From positions 1,798,001 to 1,862,000 of the forward strand of contig NZ_CP102283.1 of NCBI RefSeq assembly GCF_025150565.1: DNA of 64,000 bases, written 5' to 3'. Of this stretch, positions 9,205-19,500 are shown in pieces. Under the pieces are notes generated by a model. The model saw only the letters and a program-made list of their open reading frames with translations. It ran no database searches and had not been told where the DNA came from. Every line of letters starts with the position of its first letter. The stretch's first letter is position 1. The DNA is from Granulicatella adiacens ATCC 49175. GTDB lineage: Bacteria > Bacillota > Bacilli > Lactobacillales > Aerococcaceae. Position numbers and translations under genes: made by a program.

Positions 9205-9218
9205 CTCAGTCCGGTGCA
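9205..9218. repeat. Stray 14-bp copy of the hairpin-element core
   Basis: CTCAGTCCGGTGCA occurs here and again inside element 1 at 9394-9407. This looks like a remnant of a second, decayed copy of the hairpin element. The interval 9135-9467 holds no gene: only this remnant and element 1. Confidence 0.5.
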
Positions 9219-9264
9219 AGTTTTTTCATAAAAAGCGTAATTCTTGGTGAAGAAAAACATCCTA

Positions 9265-9460
9265 GGTTAACGTTGCAAAAAAATCCTTGGACTCTATAGT
9301 CATAGAAATAACGGTCGCATGCGAAAAGAATTAGAGCTCCATAGCGAGAATCTCTTTGGAGCTCTTTGACTTTCGCAAGGCCTGAGACCAAGGCTCAGTC
9401 CGGTGCAGTTGTTTCTATAACTATGAAGATGTCCAAGGATTTTAAAGCAACGCTTTAACC
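9265..9460 (-). repeat. Nested hairpin element, copy 1 (3' of the CBS-ACT gene)
   Basis: A long imperfect inverted repeat with three tiers. Outer arms are GGTTAACGTTGC (9265-9276) and GCAACGCTTTAACC (9447-9460). Core arms are AATCCTTGGAC (9282-9292) and GTCCAAGGATT (9431-9441). Inner arms are AGAGCTCCA (9333-9341) and TGGAGCTCT (9357-9365). On the minus strand, the direction of the gene ending at 9468, it reads GGACATCTTCATAG and then CACCGG about 15 bases later. It begins 8 bases after that stop codon. Copies 2 and 3 share the layout and these motifs, with different bases in the stems. The right arm ends in seven T residues on the minus strand, so copy 1 could also terminate transcription. 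Confidence 0.7.
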
Positions 9461-9467
9461 CTTTAAC

Positions 9468-10109
9468 CTATTTCTTCATCGCTGAAATCACGCGATAGCC
9501 TTTTTGCGCGATAAAGTCCGCCACTTCATCCGGATTCGTTGAATCCACATGAAGCACCACTTGCACTTTCCCATCACGGTGATATACCGAAATCGTCGAA
9601 ACGTTCACGTTGTTTTCACGCAACACATCCGAAATTTCTTCCAGAGGACCTGGTTTATCTTCATTGATTTCAATGAATAAACGAGAACCCGGTGTGTTGT
9701 ATCCAGAAATTTCGATAAACGCATCAAAAATATCTTTATCAGTAATAATTCCTTCCACGTGGCCACGTGCATCTACTACTGGCAGTACGCCGACCTTTTG
9801 TTGACGCATAAGGGACGCAGCTTCTTCTAATAATGTATGAGCCTTCACGGTTAAGACTTGCTTTTGCATAATTTCGCTTGCTGTAGTCTTATTCAATAAA
9901 TAGTTCAGCTCATGCATCGATAGGCTTGTTGCCATTGAAGGTGAATGCCCCGCAACAAGTTCTTCTGTGAGTAAGCCAACTAACTTGCCATCTTCTACAA
10001 CTGGCAAGCGGTGAATGTCGTGTTCCTTCATTAAGTCTAGAGCTTTCATAACCGTCGTTTCAGGCGTTACTGTAATGACGTTGGTTGACATATAATCTTT
10101 AACTTCCAT
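9468..10109 (-). CDS. CBS-domain pair plus ACT-domain protein (AcuB-like) in the liv operon
   Basis: The 213-residue protein has two CBS motifs, starting MEVKDYMSTNVITVTPETT and, near residue 78, ASEIMQKQVLTVKAHTLLEEA, followed from about residue 142 by an ACT domain, FIEINEDKPGPLEEISDVLR. CBS pairs usually bind adenine nucleotides and ACT domains bind amino acids, so the protein is a plausible sensor. AcuB of Bacillus has the same layout. The start lies 2 bases after the livF stop with AGGAGGG upstream, making it the last gene of the branched-chain amino acid transport operon. A role in sensing branched-chain amino acids is inferred from position only. A nested hairpin element follows the stop. 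Confidence 0.82.
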   Translation of the reverse strand: MEVKDYMSTNVITVTPETTVMKALDLMKEHDIHRLPVVEDGKLVGLLTEELVAGHSPSMATSLSMHELNYLLNKTTASEIMQKQVLTVKAHTLLEEAASLMRQQKVGVLPVVDARGHVEGIITDKDIFDAFIEISGYNTPGSRLFIEINEDKPGPLEEISDVLRENNVNVSTISVYHRDGKVQVVLHVDSTNPDEVADFIAQKGYRVISAMKK

Positions 10110-10111
10110 GA

Positions 10112-10816
10112 TTACCCTCCTAGATATGCTTTCTGAATTTCATCACTTTCTAACAACTCTTGTCCTGTACCGCTTAATACCACTGATCCAGTTTCGAGTA
10201 CATACGCACGATTTGAAATCGATAAGGCCATTTTCGCATTTTGCTCGATGAGTAAAACCGTTGTCCCTGTCTTTTGGATTTCTTGAATGATTTTGAAAAT
10301 CTCACGGATAAAAATCGGTGCTAACCCCATTGACGGTTCATCCAACAATAATAGTTTTGGACGACTCATTAACGCACGCCCCATTGCTAACATTTGTTGC
10401 TCCCCACCAGAGAGTGTTTGCGCATCTTGGTCTTTACGTTCTTTCAAGATTGGGAAACGCTCGAAGACGTCTTCCATATCTTTTTGAATCGCTTCTTTAT
10501 CCTTGCGTAGAAATGCCCCTAGTTCAAGGTTTTCTTTTACCGTTAATCCTGGGAATACGTGACGTCCTTCTGGCACTTGCACGAGTCCTTTCTCAACGAT
10601 TTTCTTCGCAGATGTTGAAGCGATGTTCTCACCTAAGTATACGATTTCGCCTTCTGAAGGATGAATGAGTCCCGATAAAGTCTTCAAGATAGTTGATTTT
10701 CCAGCACCGTTTGCCCCGATTAGAGACACGATTTCGCCTTCATTCACCTTAAAATCAACATTACGTACGGCTTGAATCATTCCGTAATGAACTGATAAAT
10801 TTTTAACTTCTAACAT
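10112..10816 (-). CDS. livF: Branched-chain amino acid ABC transporter, ATP-binding subunit LivF
   Basis: The 234-residue ATPase has Walker A GANGAGKST, the signature LSGGEQQML and Walker B LLLLDEPSMGL. The GLVQVPEGRHVFPGLTVKENL segment is typical of LivF. Length matches the family. It acts at the inner face of the membrane, pairing with LivG to power import through LivH and LivM. The start lies directly after the livG stop with TAGGAGGTG upstream. No irregularity is visible. Confidence 0.95.
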   Translation of the reverse strand: MLEVKNLSVHYGMIQAVRNVDFKVNEGEIVSLIGANGAGKSTILKTLSGLIHPSEGEIVYLGENIASTSAKKIVEKGLVQVPEGRHVFPGLTVKENLELGAFLRKDKEAIQKDMEDVFERFPILKERKDQDAQTLSGGEQQMLAMGRALMSRPKLLLLDEPSMGLAPIFIREIFKIIQEIQKTGTTVLLIEQNAKMALSISNRAYVLETGSVVLSGTGQELLESDEIQKAYLGG

Positions 10817-11587
10817 CTACTCACCTCCTAAGTACGCTTTAATCACTGCAGGATTTTGTTTAATTTCTTCTGGAGTTCCTTCTGCAAGAAGTCTTCCATA
10901 TTCCAACACGTAAATGCGTTGGCAAATTTTCATCACAAGTGACATATCGTGTTCGATTAACACCACTGTCAAATCAAATTCTTTTTGAATTTTCGCAATT
11001 AGTTCTGTTAATTGAGCCGTCTCTTGAGGGTTCATCCCCGCTGCTGGCTCATCCAAGAATAAGATTTTTGGTTTTGTCGCTAACGCACGAACGATCTCAA
11101 GCTCACGTTGTTGTCCGTAAGCTAAGTTTTTCGCCTTTTCCTCTTTAAGTGTATCCAACTCAAAAATCTTTAGCAACTCAATCGCTTCTTCGCGCATTTT
11201 TGCTTCTGTATCATAGTATTTTTTCGTACGGAATAAGGTTGAGAATAATGAGTCACTTGAGTGCGAGTGCATCGCAATCATTACATTCTCTAGTACCGTT
11301 ATATCTTTAAAGAGACGAATATTTTGGAAAGTACGTGCCATTCCAAGAGTGGTGCGTTTATATGGAGGAAGCCCGTTTAAGTTTTTCAACTGTCCGTCTA
11401 CTTCTAAACTCACTGTTCCTTCTGTTGGCTCATACACCCCTGTTAACAAGTTGAAGAAAGTCGTTTTCCCAGCACCATTTGGCCCGATGAGTCCGATAAG
11501 TTCTCCCTTGTTTACTTTCATAGAAACATTAGATACCGCGGAAAGTCCACCAAAGTTTTTAGTTAGTCCATTTACTTCTAATAACAT
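10817..11587 (-). CDS. livG: Branched-chain amino acid ABC transporter, ATP-binding subunit LivG
   Basis: The 256-residue ATPase has Walker A GPNGAGKTTFFN, the signature region LAYGQQRELEIVRAL and Walker B ILFLDEPAAGMNP. GMARTFQNIRLFKDITVLENV is characteristic of LivG. The start overlaps the livM stop by one base (TAATG), so translation is probably coupled. It is the second nucleotide-binding subunit of the transporter. Confidence 0.95.
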   Translation of the reverse strand: MLLEVNGLTKNFGGLSAVSNVSMKVNKGELIGLIGPNGAGKTTFFNLLTGVYEPTEGTVSLEVDGQLKNLNGLPPYKRTTLGMARTFQNIRLFKDITVLENVMIAMHSHSSDSLFSTLFRTKKYYDTEAKMREEAIELLKIFELDTLKEEKAKNLAYGQQRELEIVRALATKPKILFLDEPAAGMNPQETAQLTELIAKIQKEFDLTVVLIEHDMSLVMKICQRIYVLEYGRLLAEGTPEEIKQNPAVIKAYLGGE

Positions 11588-12558
11588 TACTTCCCACTCT
11601 CCTTTGCCTCTTTTTTCTTAGAAAACTTCAAGTTCCCTAGTTTGAATTCCCATGTTCCAAGTAATCCACCCGGACGGAAGATCATAATTAAAATTAACGC
11701 TACTGCATAGATGATCATCCGTAATTGTCCAAATGGTTGTAGGACAAGGTTGATAATGCCAAGCAATACTGCTGCTACAAATGAACCAGTGAAACTTCCA
11801 ATTCCTCCGAATACGACAATAATTAATACATCGATGGATTTCATGAACGTGAAGTCACCAGGTGTTACTGCTCCTAGCGTTGTCGCAGAAAGAGTTCCAC
11901 CGATACTTGCAGTGGCTGCTCCTAATACGAAAGCTAAGATTTTATACTTCGTCACTTGAACCCCCATGGACTCAGCTGCGATTTCGTCTTGTAACACCCC
12001 ATAAGTTGCACGGCCGGCACTACTGAAAGTGTAATTTAAGATTAAAATCGTTGTTACCACTAAGAAAATATAAGTAATCGTCCATGTATTGGTTAAAGGA
12101 ATCCCACTGATTCCGGCAGCCCCATTTGTGATTTTCATATTGGTCACGGCTACACGAATAATTTCAGCAACCCCTAGAGTCGCAATCGCAAGGTAGTCTC
12201 CCTTTAAACGAAGCGTTGGTAATCCAACAAGAAATGCCACGATAACTGAAATAACAACCCCAACTGCCATTCCAGCAAATAGTCCAGGAAGCCCATTGAT
12301 CATTTTTCCAAGAATAGCTCCACTATAAGAACCAATGGCGATAAATCCTGCATGTCCAAGTGAGAACTGTCCGGCAACCCCAAGGATGAGGTTCAATCCA
12401 ACAGCATAGATGATATTAATCATGATATTAATGAAGGTACTTTCGTAGTAGAAGTTGATTACTCCTGTTTGTACAAGTACGAAAAGAAGTGCGTACATTC
12501 CTAATGCGAACAATGTCCAACGAATATTCTTTTTATGAAATCTTTGCATCTTCTTCAC
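11587..12558 (-). CDS. livM: Branched-chain amino acid ABC transporter, permease LivM
   Basis: The 323-residue permease has about nine membrane segments and the LivM motif YAVGLNLILGVAGQFSLGHAGF, broken here as GLNLILGVAGQFSLGHAGF. The annotated start is a GTG placed directly after the livH stop. The ATG three codons later (12547-12549) has AGGTGAAG just upstream and is an equally possible start. The charged C terminus is rich in lysine (KFSKKKEAKESGK). It forms the membrane channel with LivH. Confidence 0.93.
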   Translation of the reverse strand: MKKMQRFHKKNIRWTLFALGMYALLFVLVQTGVINFYYESTFINIMINIIYAVGLNLILGVAGQFSLGHAGFIAIGSYSGAILGKMINGLPGLFAGMAVGVVISVIVAFLVGLPTLRLKGDYLAIATLGVAEIIRVAVTNMKITNGAAGISGIPLTNTWTITYIFLVVTTILILNYTFSSAGRATYGVLQDEIAAESMGVQVTKYKILAFVLGAATASIGGTLSATTLGAVTPGDFTFMKSIDVLIIVVFGGIGSFTGSFVAAVLLGIINLVLQPFGQLRMIIYAVALILIMIFRPGGLLGTWEFKLGNLKFSKKKEAKESGK

Positions 12559-13440
12559 CTACACTTTCTCTCTGACATTTTTACCAAACAATCCAGCTGG
12601 TAATACGATTAAAATAATAAATAATAGAAGATAAACCACTCCGTCACGATATGGGGAATATCCGAAGAAGCTTACCATTGTTTCTAATAGACCGATGAGA
12701 TAGCCACCGACCATCGCTCCAGGGATACTTCCGATACCCCCAAGTACAGCTGCTACGAAGGCTTTCAATCCAACTGTAATTCCCATTGTTGTAGAAATCG
12801 TATTGTAGTAAATCCCAACAAGGACACCTGCAATCCCCGCAAGTGCTGAACCAAGCGCGAACGTAAATGAAATCACTCCATCTACGTCAATCCCCATTAA
12901 TTGAGCGGCTTGTTCATCAACAGCAACGGCACGCATGGCTTTCCCCATTTTTGTATAACGAACGATAAATTGTAATAAAGCCATTAATAAAATTGTAATC
13001 CCAAAAATCAGGATTTGTTTTCCATTCACAGAAATATCTCCGAATAAGGTGAATGTTTCTGTTCCAAAGTCTGAAGGGAATGGACGTGATTCCGCCCCAA
13101 AGAAATAACTCATCACATTTTCTAACAAATAAGAAACCCCGATGGCTGTAATTAATGCAGCCACACGAGTTGATTTACGAAGCGGCTTATACGCGACACG
13201 TTCAATCACCACTCCTAAAACGGCACATGCTACCATGGCTAATAATAAGGCTAGGAAAATATTCAATTTCAAAACCATTACCGCAAAGTAACCAATGAAT
13301 GCCCCCATCATGTACACATCACCATGTGCGAAGTTAATCAGTTTAATCGTCCCATAAACCATGGTATACCCGAGCGCAATTAAGGCATAAATACTTCCGA
13401 CTGCGAGCCCGTTTACCAATTGTTGAATTAACAACTCCAT
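12559..13440 (-). CDS. livH: Branched-chain amino acid ABC transporter, permease LivH
   Basis: The 293-residue permease starts MELLIQQLVNGLAVGSIYAL, the standard LivH N terminus, and has about eight membrane segments. GYTMVYGTIKLINFAHGDVYM and ALGSALAGIAGVLVG are family hallmarks. AAGGAG lies upstream. The gene follows livJ after 95 bases that hold a hairpin, which probably lowers expression of the membrane and ATPase subunits relative to the binding protein. Confidence 0.94.
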   Translation of the reverse strand: MELLIQQLVNGLAVGSIYALIALGYTMVYGTIKLINFAHGDVYMMGAFIGYFAVMVLKLNIFLALLLAMVACAVLGVVIERVAYKPLRKSTRVAALITAIGVSYLLENVMSYFFGAESRPFPSDFGTETFTLFGDISVNGKQILIFGITILLMALLQFIVRYTKMGKAMRAVAVDEQAAQLMGIDVDGVISFTFALGSALAGIAGVLVGIYYNTISTTMGITVGLKAFVAAVLGGIGSIPGAMVGGYLIGLLETMVSFFGYSPYRDGVVYLLLFIILIVLPAGLFGKNVREKV

Positions 13441-13479
13441 ATATTTTCTCCTTTCATTTCTATCCTCTATTTAGTGGAA

Positions 13480-13513
13480 AAGAGAGGCGGAAGAAACTCT
13501 CCGTGCCTCTCTT
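13480..13513 (-). terminator. Hairpin between livJ and livH, likely partial terminator
   Basis: AGAGAGGC and GCCTCTCT pair around a 16-base loop, and on the minus strand the stem is followed only by a short T-run. Such leaky hairpins after a binding-protein gene commonly allow more binding protein than permease to be made. Confidence 0.6.
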
Positions 13514-13535
13514 CAATATATTAATATCCTTATCA

Positions 13536-14693
13536 TTACTCAGCAGAGTACTCTTGAGCACTTACTTCTTGTCCATTTTGGAACTCGATTACAACCGCTG
13601 ATTTCACTGGTGTGTGGTCAGCACCCATTGAGAATGTACCTGTTACACCATCAAATTCTTTTGTTTCTGCTAAAGCTTTTGTGATTGCTTGTGGATCTGT
13701 TGAACCAGCAGTCTCAATAGCTTTCATTAATAATTGAGTTGCGTCATAACTTAAAGCTGCGAAAGTATCTGGGTTTGTACCAAATTTTTCTTTATATGCT
13801 TTTACAAACTCTTGAACATCACTATCTTTACTCAATGTTGAGAAGTGAGATGTGTAGTAAACGTTTGAAAGGTTTGAACTGTTTCCAGCTAATGCTGCTA
13901 ACTTGTCACTTGCAAGACCGTCTCCACCAACGATTGGTTGAGTGATTCCCATTTCACGAGCTTGTTTGATGATTAGACCAACTTCTTCATAGTAACCAGG
14001 TACGTATAATACATCGAAGTCTTTAGATTTCAATGTTGTTAATACCGCTTGGAAGTCTGTATCTTTTGTTTGATAGTATTCACGAGCTACAACTGACCCA
14101 CCGATTTTGCTATCAGTATAAGTTTTTTCAAAGGCATCTGCTAAACCTTTAGAGTAGTCATTACCTGTATCTTGTAAGATGGCTACTTTAGCTTTTCCGA
14201 ATTTCTTGTTAACGAAGTTTGCTCCTACAACCCCTTGGTAGCTGTCAGAGAAACATACACGGTAGATGTATTCATATACTGAAGATGCATCTCCAGCGTT
14301 TTTCAATGTTACACCGTCTCCTGTTGTTGCTGGGAATACTGTTGGGATTTTAGCTTGTTCATTTACAGGGATTGATACTGCTGCATCCCCTGTAGTTGCT
14401 GGTCCAACAACCCCGACTACTTTTTCAGAAGCTAATTTTTTCGCAACAGAAGCTACTTCTGTCTTATCTGATTTGTTGTCATATGAAACGTATTTTAATT
14501 CCTTATCAAGTAACTTCCCTTTTTGCTCAACCGCTAATTGTGCTGCATTGTTCATTGAAGTTCCGTAAGTTGCTACGTTCCCTGTTAATTCGAAGTTTCC
14601 TCCGATTTTGACTGTGTTGCTATCTGCTGCACTTCCACAACCTGCTAAAATGGCTGCAACCACAGCTCCTAATGTGAATTGTTTTAATTTCAT
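13536..14693 (-). CDS. livJ: Branched-chain amino acid binding lipoprotein LivJ
   Basis: The 385-residue product has a lipoprotein signal with lipobox LAGC (Cys19), then NTVKIGGNFELTGNVATYG, the start of a type I periplasmic-binding fold (Leu/Ile/Val family). VVGVVGPATTGDAAVSIP and VYVPGYYEEVGLIIKQAREMG fit the two-lobed fold. In a Gram-positive cell it is tethered to the outer face of the membrane and delivers substrate to LivHM. The promoter and a CodY-like box lie just upstream. Leucine, isoleucine or valine is the expected ligand, but the family also has members with other ligands. Confidence 0.92.
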   Translation of the reverse strand: MKLKQFTLGAVVAAILAGCGSAADSNTVKIGGNFELTGNVATYGTSMNNAAQLAVEQKGKLLDKELKYVSYDNKSDKTEVASVAKKLASEKVVGVVGPATTGDAAVSIPVNEQAKIPTVFPATTGDGVTLKNAGDASSVYEYIYRVCFSDSYQGVVGANFVNKKFGKAKVAILQDTGNDYSKGLADAFEKTYTDSKIGGSVVAREYYQTKDTDFQAVLTTLKSKDFDVLYVPGYYEEVGLIIKQAREMGITQPIVGGDGLASDKLAALAGNSSNLSNVYYTSHFSTLSKDSDVQEFVKAYKEKFGTNPDTFAALSYDATQLLMKAIETAGSTDPQAITKALAETKEFDGVTGTFSMGADHTPVKSAVVIEFQNGQEVSAQEYSAE

Positions 14694-14734
14694 AAGATCC
14701 CTCTTTTCATACTTTAAATTTCTAAGATGAGAGT

Positions 14735-14763
14735 AGTATATAATATTCTGACAATTCTCGCAA
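14735..14763 (-). promoter_or_regulatory. livJ promoter
   Basis: On the minus strand TTGCGA (14758-14763) and TATACT (14735-14740) are separated by exactly 17 bases. The CodY-like box fills the spacer. Confidence 0.72.
14742..14756 (-). promoter_or_regulatory. CodY-type operator at the livJ promoter
   Basis: AATTGTCAGAATATT matches the CodY consensus AATTTTCWGAAAATT at 13 of 15 positions. It sits between the -35 and -10 boxes, where bound CodY would block polymerase. CodY responds to branched-chain amino acids and commonly represses their uptake genes, so the biology fits. The match was made by eye. Confidence 0.7.
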
Positions 14764-14826
14764 CTATTTTCTATTCATTTATAAAAATTTTTTCATAAAA
14801 ATGAAAAAAGTGCTTTTGTTTACAGA

Positions 14827-14861
14827 AAAAGAGACCGCCTTTACATAAGGCAGTCTCTCCT
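14827..14861 (-). terminator. Intrinsic terminator of the lipoprotein gene
   Basis: GAGACCGCCTT and AAGGCAGTCTC pair (one G-T pair) with a 5-base loop. On the minus strand the stem is followed by five T residues. It lies after the stop at 14885. Confidence 0.75.
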
Positions 14862-14884
14862 AACATCTCTTATCTTATCTTATC

Positions 14885-15892
14885 TTATTTTACTTCTGTA
14901 TATCCAATTGCTTCTAATTTTTGAGCAGCAGTTGCAAAATCATCAAAATATTTATCCACTAGCTGAGCATCTTTCAATTCAATATTTCCTTCTGCATTCG
15001 TTACTAAGTTTGAAAGACCAATTGCAAGCGTACGTTTGCCAGCATATTTATACTCTACTCGAACAAGCATTACAAGATTTCCGTTTCCTTCGATTAAACC
15101 GTCGCCATATCCACTTTCACCTACACCGCTTGATAAACCACGATAATAAGTTTTATCAAAAGTAATGGTCGCATCTGTGTACTTTTTGTTGATTTCTTCT
15201 TTTAATTTTTTAACAACTTCATCTTTGTTTTTTGCATCCTCAAATTTGTCAGCAACTGTTTTTAAGCCTTTTACTGGAAGAGTGAAGCTTCCATCGCCTT
15301 CTAAAATATAACCATTTGATTCTAAAACTTTATCGAAGTTTCCGTCAATTTTAATTTTAGCATCTTTTCCATTTTCTAATTGACCATCATTTTCAACTAC
15401 AAAACGAATGGAAGCTACACGAGGGTCGTTTATGCGAACTTTCGCTTTTCCTTTTTTGTTGAAACCTGTTGCTTCTAAAGACACTAATTTTGCTAATTCT
15501 TCAGAATTTAGTTTCTTAACAGCTGTTAATCCCGTTACTTTCACTTTTTTCTCTGAAGGAATTGTCACAAATTTTTCTAGATTCTTTGTATTCGCAAACG
15601 TTAAAGTAACTTCTTCATCATTTGATAAATTTTCAGTCTTGCTTGGAGATATTTTAACTTCAGCAATAGCCGCTTTTAATTCTGATTCTGTTTTGGCGTC
15701 TGCTTTAGGATTTTCTACTAAGAAAGCGGTGATTAACTCCTCTGTATTGAATTGATACGTAATACGTCCTTTTGTATCAACGCCACTAAAAGACGTTTTA
15801 AGGTAGTTTCCGGCATCTACTTTTTTAAATCCACAGGCAGCTAATACAACCGTTGCCATTAAGCATAAAAATGTTAATAACTTCTTTTTCAT
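14885..15892 (-). CDS. Surface lipoprotein of unknown function
   Basis: The 335-residue product starts MKKKLLTFLCLMATVVLAAC, a lipoprotein signal with lipobox LAAC and Cys20. The mature part is rich in Lys, Asp, Glu and Thr. It begins GFKKVDAGNYLKTSFSGVD and continues with beta-rich repeats such as EEVTLTFANTKNLEKFVT and GKAKVRINDPRV. I recognise no enzymatic motif; the pattern suggests several small beta domains, as in bacterial surface lipoproteins. AGGAGG lies upstream. It is a single gene with its own terminator. Confidence 0.7.
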   Translation of the reverse strand: MKKKLLTFLCLMATVVLAACGFKKVDAGNYLKTSFSGVDTKGRITYQFNTEELITAFLVENPKADAKTESELKAAIAEVKISPSKTENLSNDEEVTLTFANTKNLEKFVTIPSEKKVKVTGLTAVKKLNSEELAKLVSLEATGFNKKGKAKVRINDPRVASIRFVVENDGQLENGKDAKIKIDGNFDKVLESNGYILEGDGSFTLPVKGLKTVADKFEDAKNKDEVVKKLKEEINKKYTDATITFDKTYYRGLSSGVGESGYGDGLIEGNGNLVMLVRVEYKYAGKRTLAIGLSNLVTNAEGNIELKDAQLVDKYFDDFATAAQKLEAIGYTEVK

Positions 15893-16044
15893 TTTAGTCC
15901 TCCTAAAGTATAAAAAAATCTTAAATATGTTTTATTATATTAAATCGCCTTAATAAGTGTCAATCTTATTAAGATTCCGGATTTCAACTTGATAGAAGCT
16001 TTTGTTCATGCTATGTTGATAGAAAGAAATTTATTGGAGGCACC

Positions 16045-17835
16045 ATGAAAACCAAGATTCCAGTCTGGAAAACGATTCGCTTTACCTTCAGCAATTTAAC
16101 CAAGCATAGTTGGATGTATTTACGCAATTCCTTATTCCTACAGCTATTTATCTCCGTCTTTGGATTTGGATTATTATCTCTAATTTTTAAAGGAATGCTC
16201 TTTTTTGCAGGTCAAGCCAATCTAACCTTTTCAAATTTTAAACATGTTTTATTAAACCCTTGGATGATCCCTTTCATCCTTATGTACTTACTCGCGTTTG
16301 CTTTTATTTTATTTTTAGAGTTCTCGATTCTAATTTTTATGATCTATGGAACGATTCGAAAAACACATTTTTCATGGCGAACCAGTGTTAAAAATGCCTT
16401 TATTGAATTAAAGCAACTGCTAAACGGACATTTTATTGCATTTTTACTCTATTTTATAACGCTTCTTCCGATTATCAATTTAGGAGATTTAACCTTTATT
16501 TCCAAAAACATTTATATTCCTAGTTTCATAACGGGAGAAATCACCAAAACTGGGAGTGGCGTCATAATCTACACGATTTTAATTGTATTGCTCCTTTACT
16601 TTCACGCTAGAAGTTCCTTTGCAATTCCACTACAAATCCTGACAGATCAACCTTTTACTAAAAATATTCTACAAAGTTGGAAGATTACAAAAGGGAATAC
16701 GTGGAGACTCCTCTTTATCGTTGGTGTCGTTGAGGCTGTTTTATTCATCTTTGTTGTGGCTATTTCCTTTTTAAGTGTTGCTTTGGTATCTCTTATCAAC
16801 CCTGAAGGAGATAATGTTTTTCTACTCAGCAGTGTCCTCACGATTGCCAAACTTATTCAAGAGTTCATTATCATTTATACGAAAATGGCTACATTTATCG
16901 TCATGACAAAAGTGATTCACAAGCGAAAACTCGTTTCCCTTCATTTATATCAACATCTTCCTGAAGTGAAACATAAGAGAAAAATCGTCACAGCCGTTGC
17001 TCTCATTTTTGTGATTGGAAATGCGGCCTCTACAACGCTATCAACCTATGCCAAAGACGCCATGCCTGACCAAGCAATTATCGGCCATCGTGGATATACT
17101 TCAAAGGCAGTCGAAAATTCCCTTGAAGGAATTAAGGCTGCAAAAGAGGCAGGAGCTACCATGGTAGAAATGGATATCCTCCTTACCAAAGATCATCAAT
17201 TTGTGGTGATGCATGATTACAATTTAAAACGACTCGCTCGTCTGAATAAACGGGTTCAAGATATGACCTTGGATGAAGTGAGGGGATTACCGATTTATCA
17301 ATCGGGATTTGCTAGCCATATCCCGACCTTCGAGGAGTTTTACCGAGAAGCTAAAGATTTGAACATCCCTCTCATCATTGAATTAAAACCCCATGGAGGC
17401 GAACCTGAAAATTATGTAGATCTCTTTATCCAAAAATATAAAGAGTTAGGTATCGATTCTTCTAATAAAGTGATGTCCCTTGATTTGAAAGTGATGGAAG
17501 AACTGGAAGAAAAAGCTCCAGAAATAAATACGGGTTATGTCATTCCCTTCCAATTCGGAGGGTTTGGCAATCCAAAAGTGGATTTCTTCGTCATAGAAGA
17601 CTTTTCTTATCAAGAATTGCTTGTTCTAAATGCGCAACAACAAGGACATGAAGTCTATGTTTGGACCATCAATAGTGAAGATGTCATTCAAAAATATTTG
17701 AACAGTCCTGTGAATGGGATTATTACTGATGAAGTCCAACTTGTGAAGGATTTCAAAGATGATTTTAAAAAGAATAATACGTTGATGGATCAGTTTTTAC
17801 GAGCCCTCGGAATTACTTTAGTGTTCAGTAAATAA
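16045..17835 (+). CDS. Membrane-anchored glycerophosphodiester phosphodiesterase
   Basis: The 596-residue protein has two parts. Residues 1 to about 335 form a membrane domain with about eight hydrophobic segments, matching the GDPD membrane-domain family. From about residue 345 a phosphodiesterase domain follows: IIGHRGYTSKAVENSLEGI, then VEMDILLTKDHQFVVMHD and LIIELKPH. The His-Arg, Glu-Asn, Glu-x-Asp and His residues needed for metal and substrate binding are present. It should hydrolyse glycerophosphodiesters, perhaps from phospholipid or teichoic acid turnover, outside the membrane. GGAGG precedes the ATG. It is convergent with serS and shares a terminator. Confidence 0.9.
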   Translation: MKTKIPVWKTIRFTFSNLTKHSWMYLRNSLFLQLFISVFGFGLLSLIFKGMLFFAGQANLTFSNFKHVLLNPWMIPFILMYLLAFAFILFLEFSILIFMIYGTIRKTHFSWRTSVKNAFIELKQLLNGHFIAFLLYFITLLPIINLGDLTFISKNIYIPSFITGEITKTGSGVIIYTILIVLLLYFHARSSFAIPLQILTDQPFTKNILQSWKITKGNTWRLLFIVGVVEAVLFIFVVAISFLSVALVSLINPEGDNVFLLSSVLTIAKLIQEFIIIYTKMATFIVMTKVIHKRKLVSLHLYQHLPEVKHKRKIVTAVALIFVIGNAASTTLSTYAKDAMPDQAIIGHRGYTSKAVENSLEGIKAAKEAGATMVEMDILLTKDHQFVVMHDYNLKRLARLNKRVQDMTLDEVRGLPIYQSGFASHIPTFEEFYREAKDLNIPLIIELKPHGGEPENYVDLFIQKYKELGIDSSNKVMSLDLKVMEELEEKAPEINTGYVIPFQFGGFGNPKVDFFVIEDFSYQELLVLNAQQQGHEVYVWTINSEDVIQKYLNSPVNGIITDEVQLVKDFKDDFKKNNTLMDQFLRALGITLVFSK

Positions 17836-17842
17836 ATGACAA

Positions 17843-17883
17843 AAACAAGAGCCGCTGTGGAGTTTCCACAGCGGCTCTTCTCT
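17843..17883. terminator. Bidirectional intrinsic terminator
   Basis: AAGAGCCGCTGTGGA (17847-17861) and its exact complement (17865-17879) form a 15-bp stem with a 3-base loop between the convergent phosphodiesterase and serS genes. Confidence 0.88.
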
Positions 17884-17900
17884 ATTTCAAAGCGGATGAT

Positions 17901-19449
<1,549 letters not shown>

Positions 19450-19455
19450 TCTAAG

Positions 19456-19484
19456 ATTGTACACGCCCTAAGCAAAAAGTGCAA
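19456..19484 (-). promoter_or_regulatory. serS promoter
   Basis: On the minus strand TTGCAC (19479-19484) and TACAAT (19456-19461) are separated by exactly 17 bases. It starts just past the dacA stop at 19501. Confidence 0.78.
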
Positions 19485-19500
19485 GCCTTTTACTGTATTT

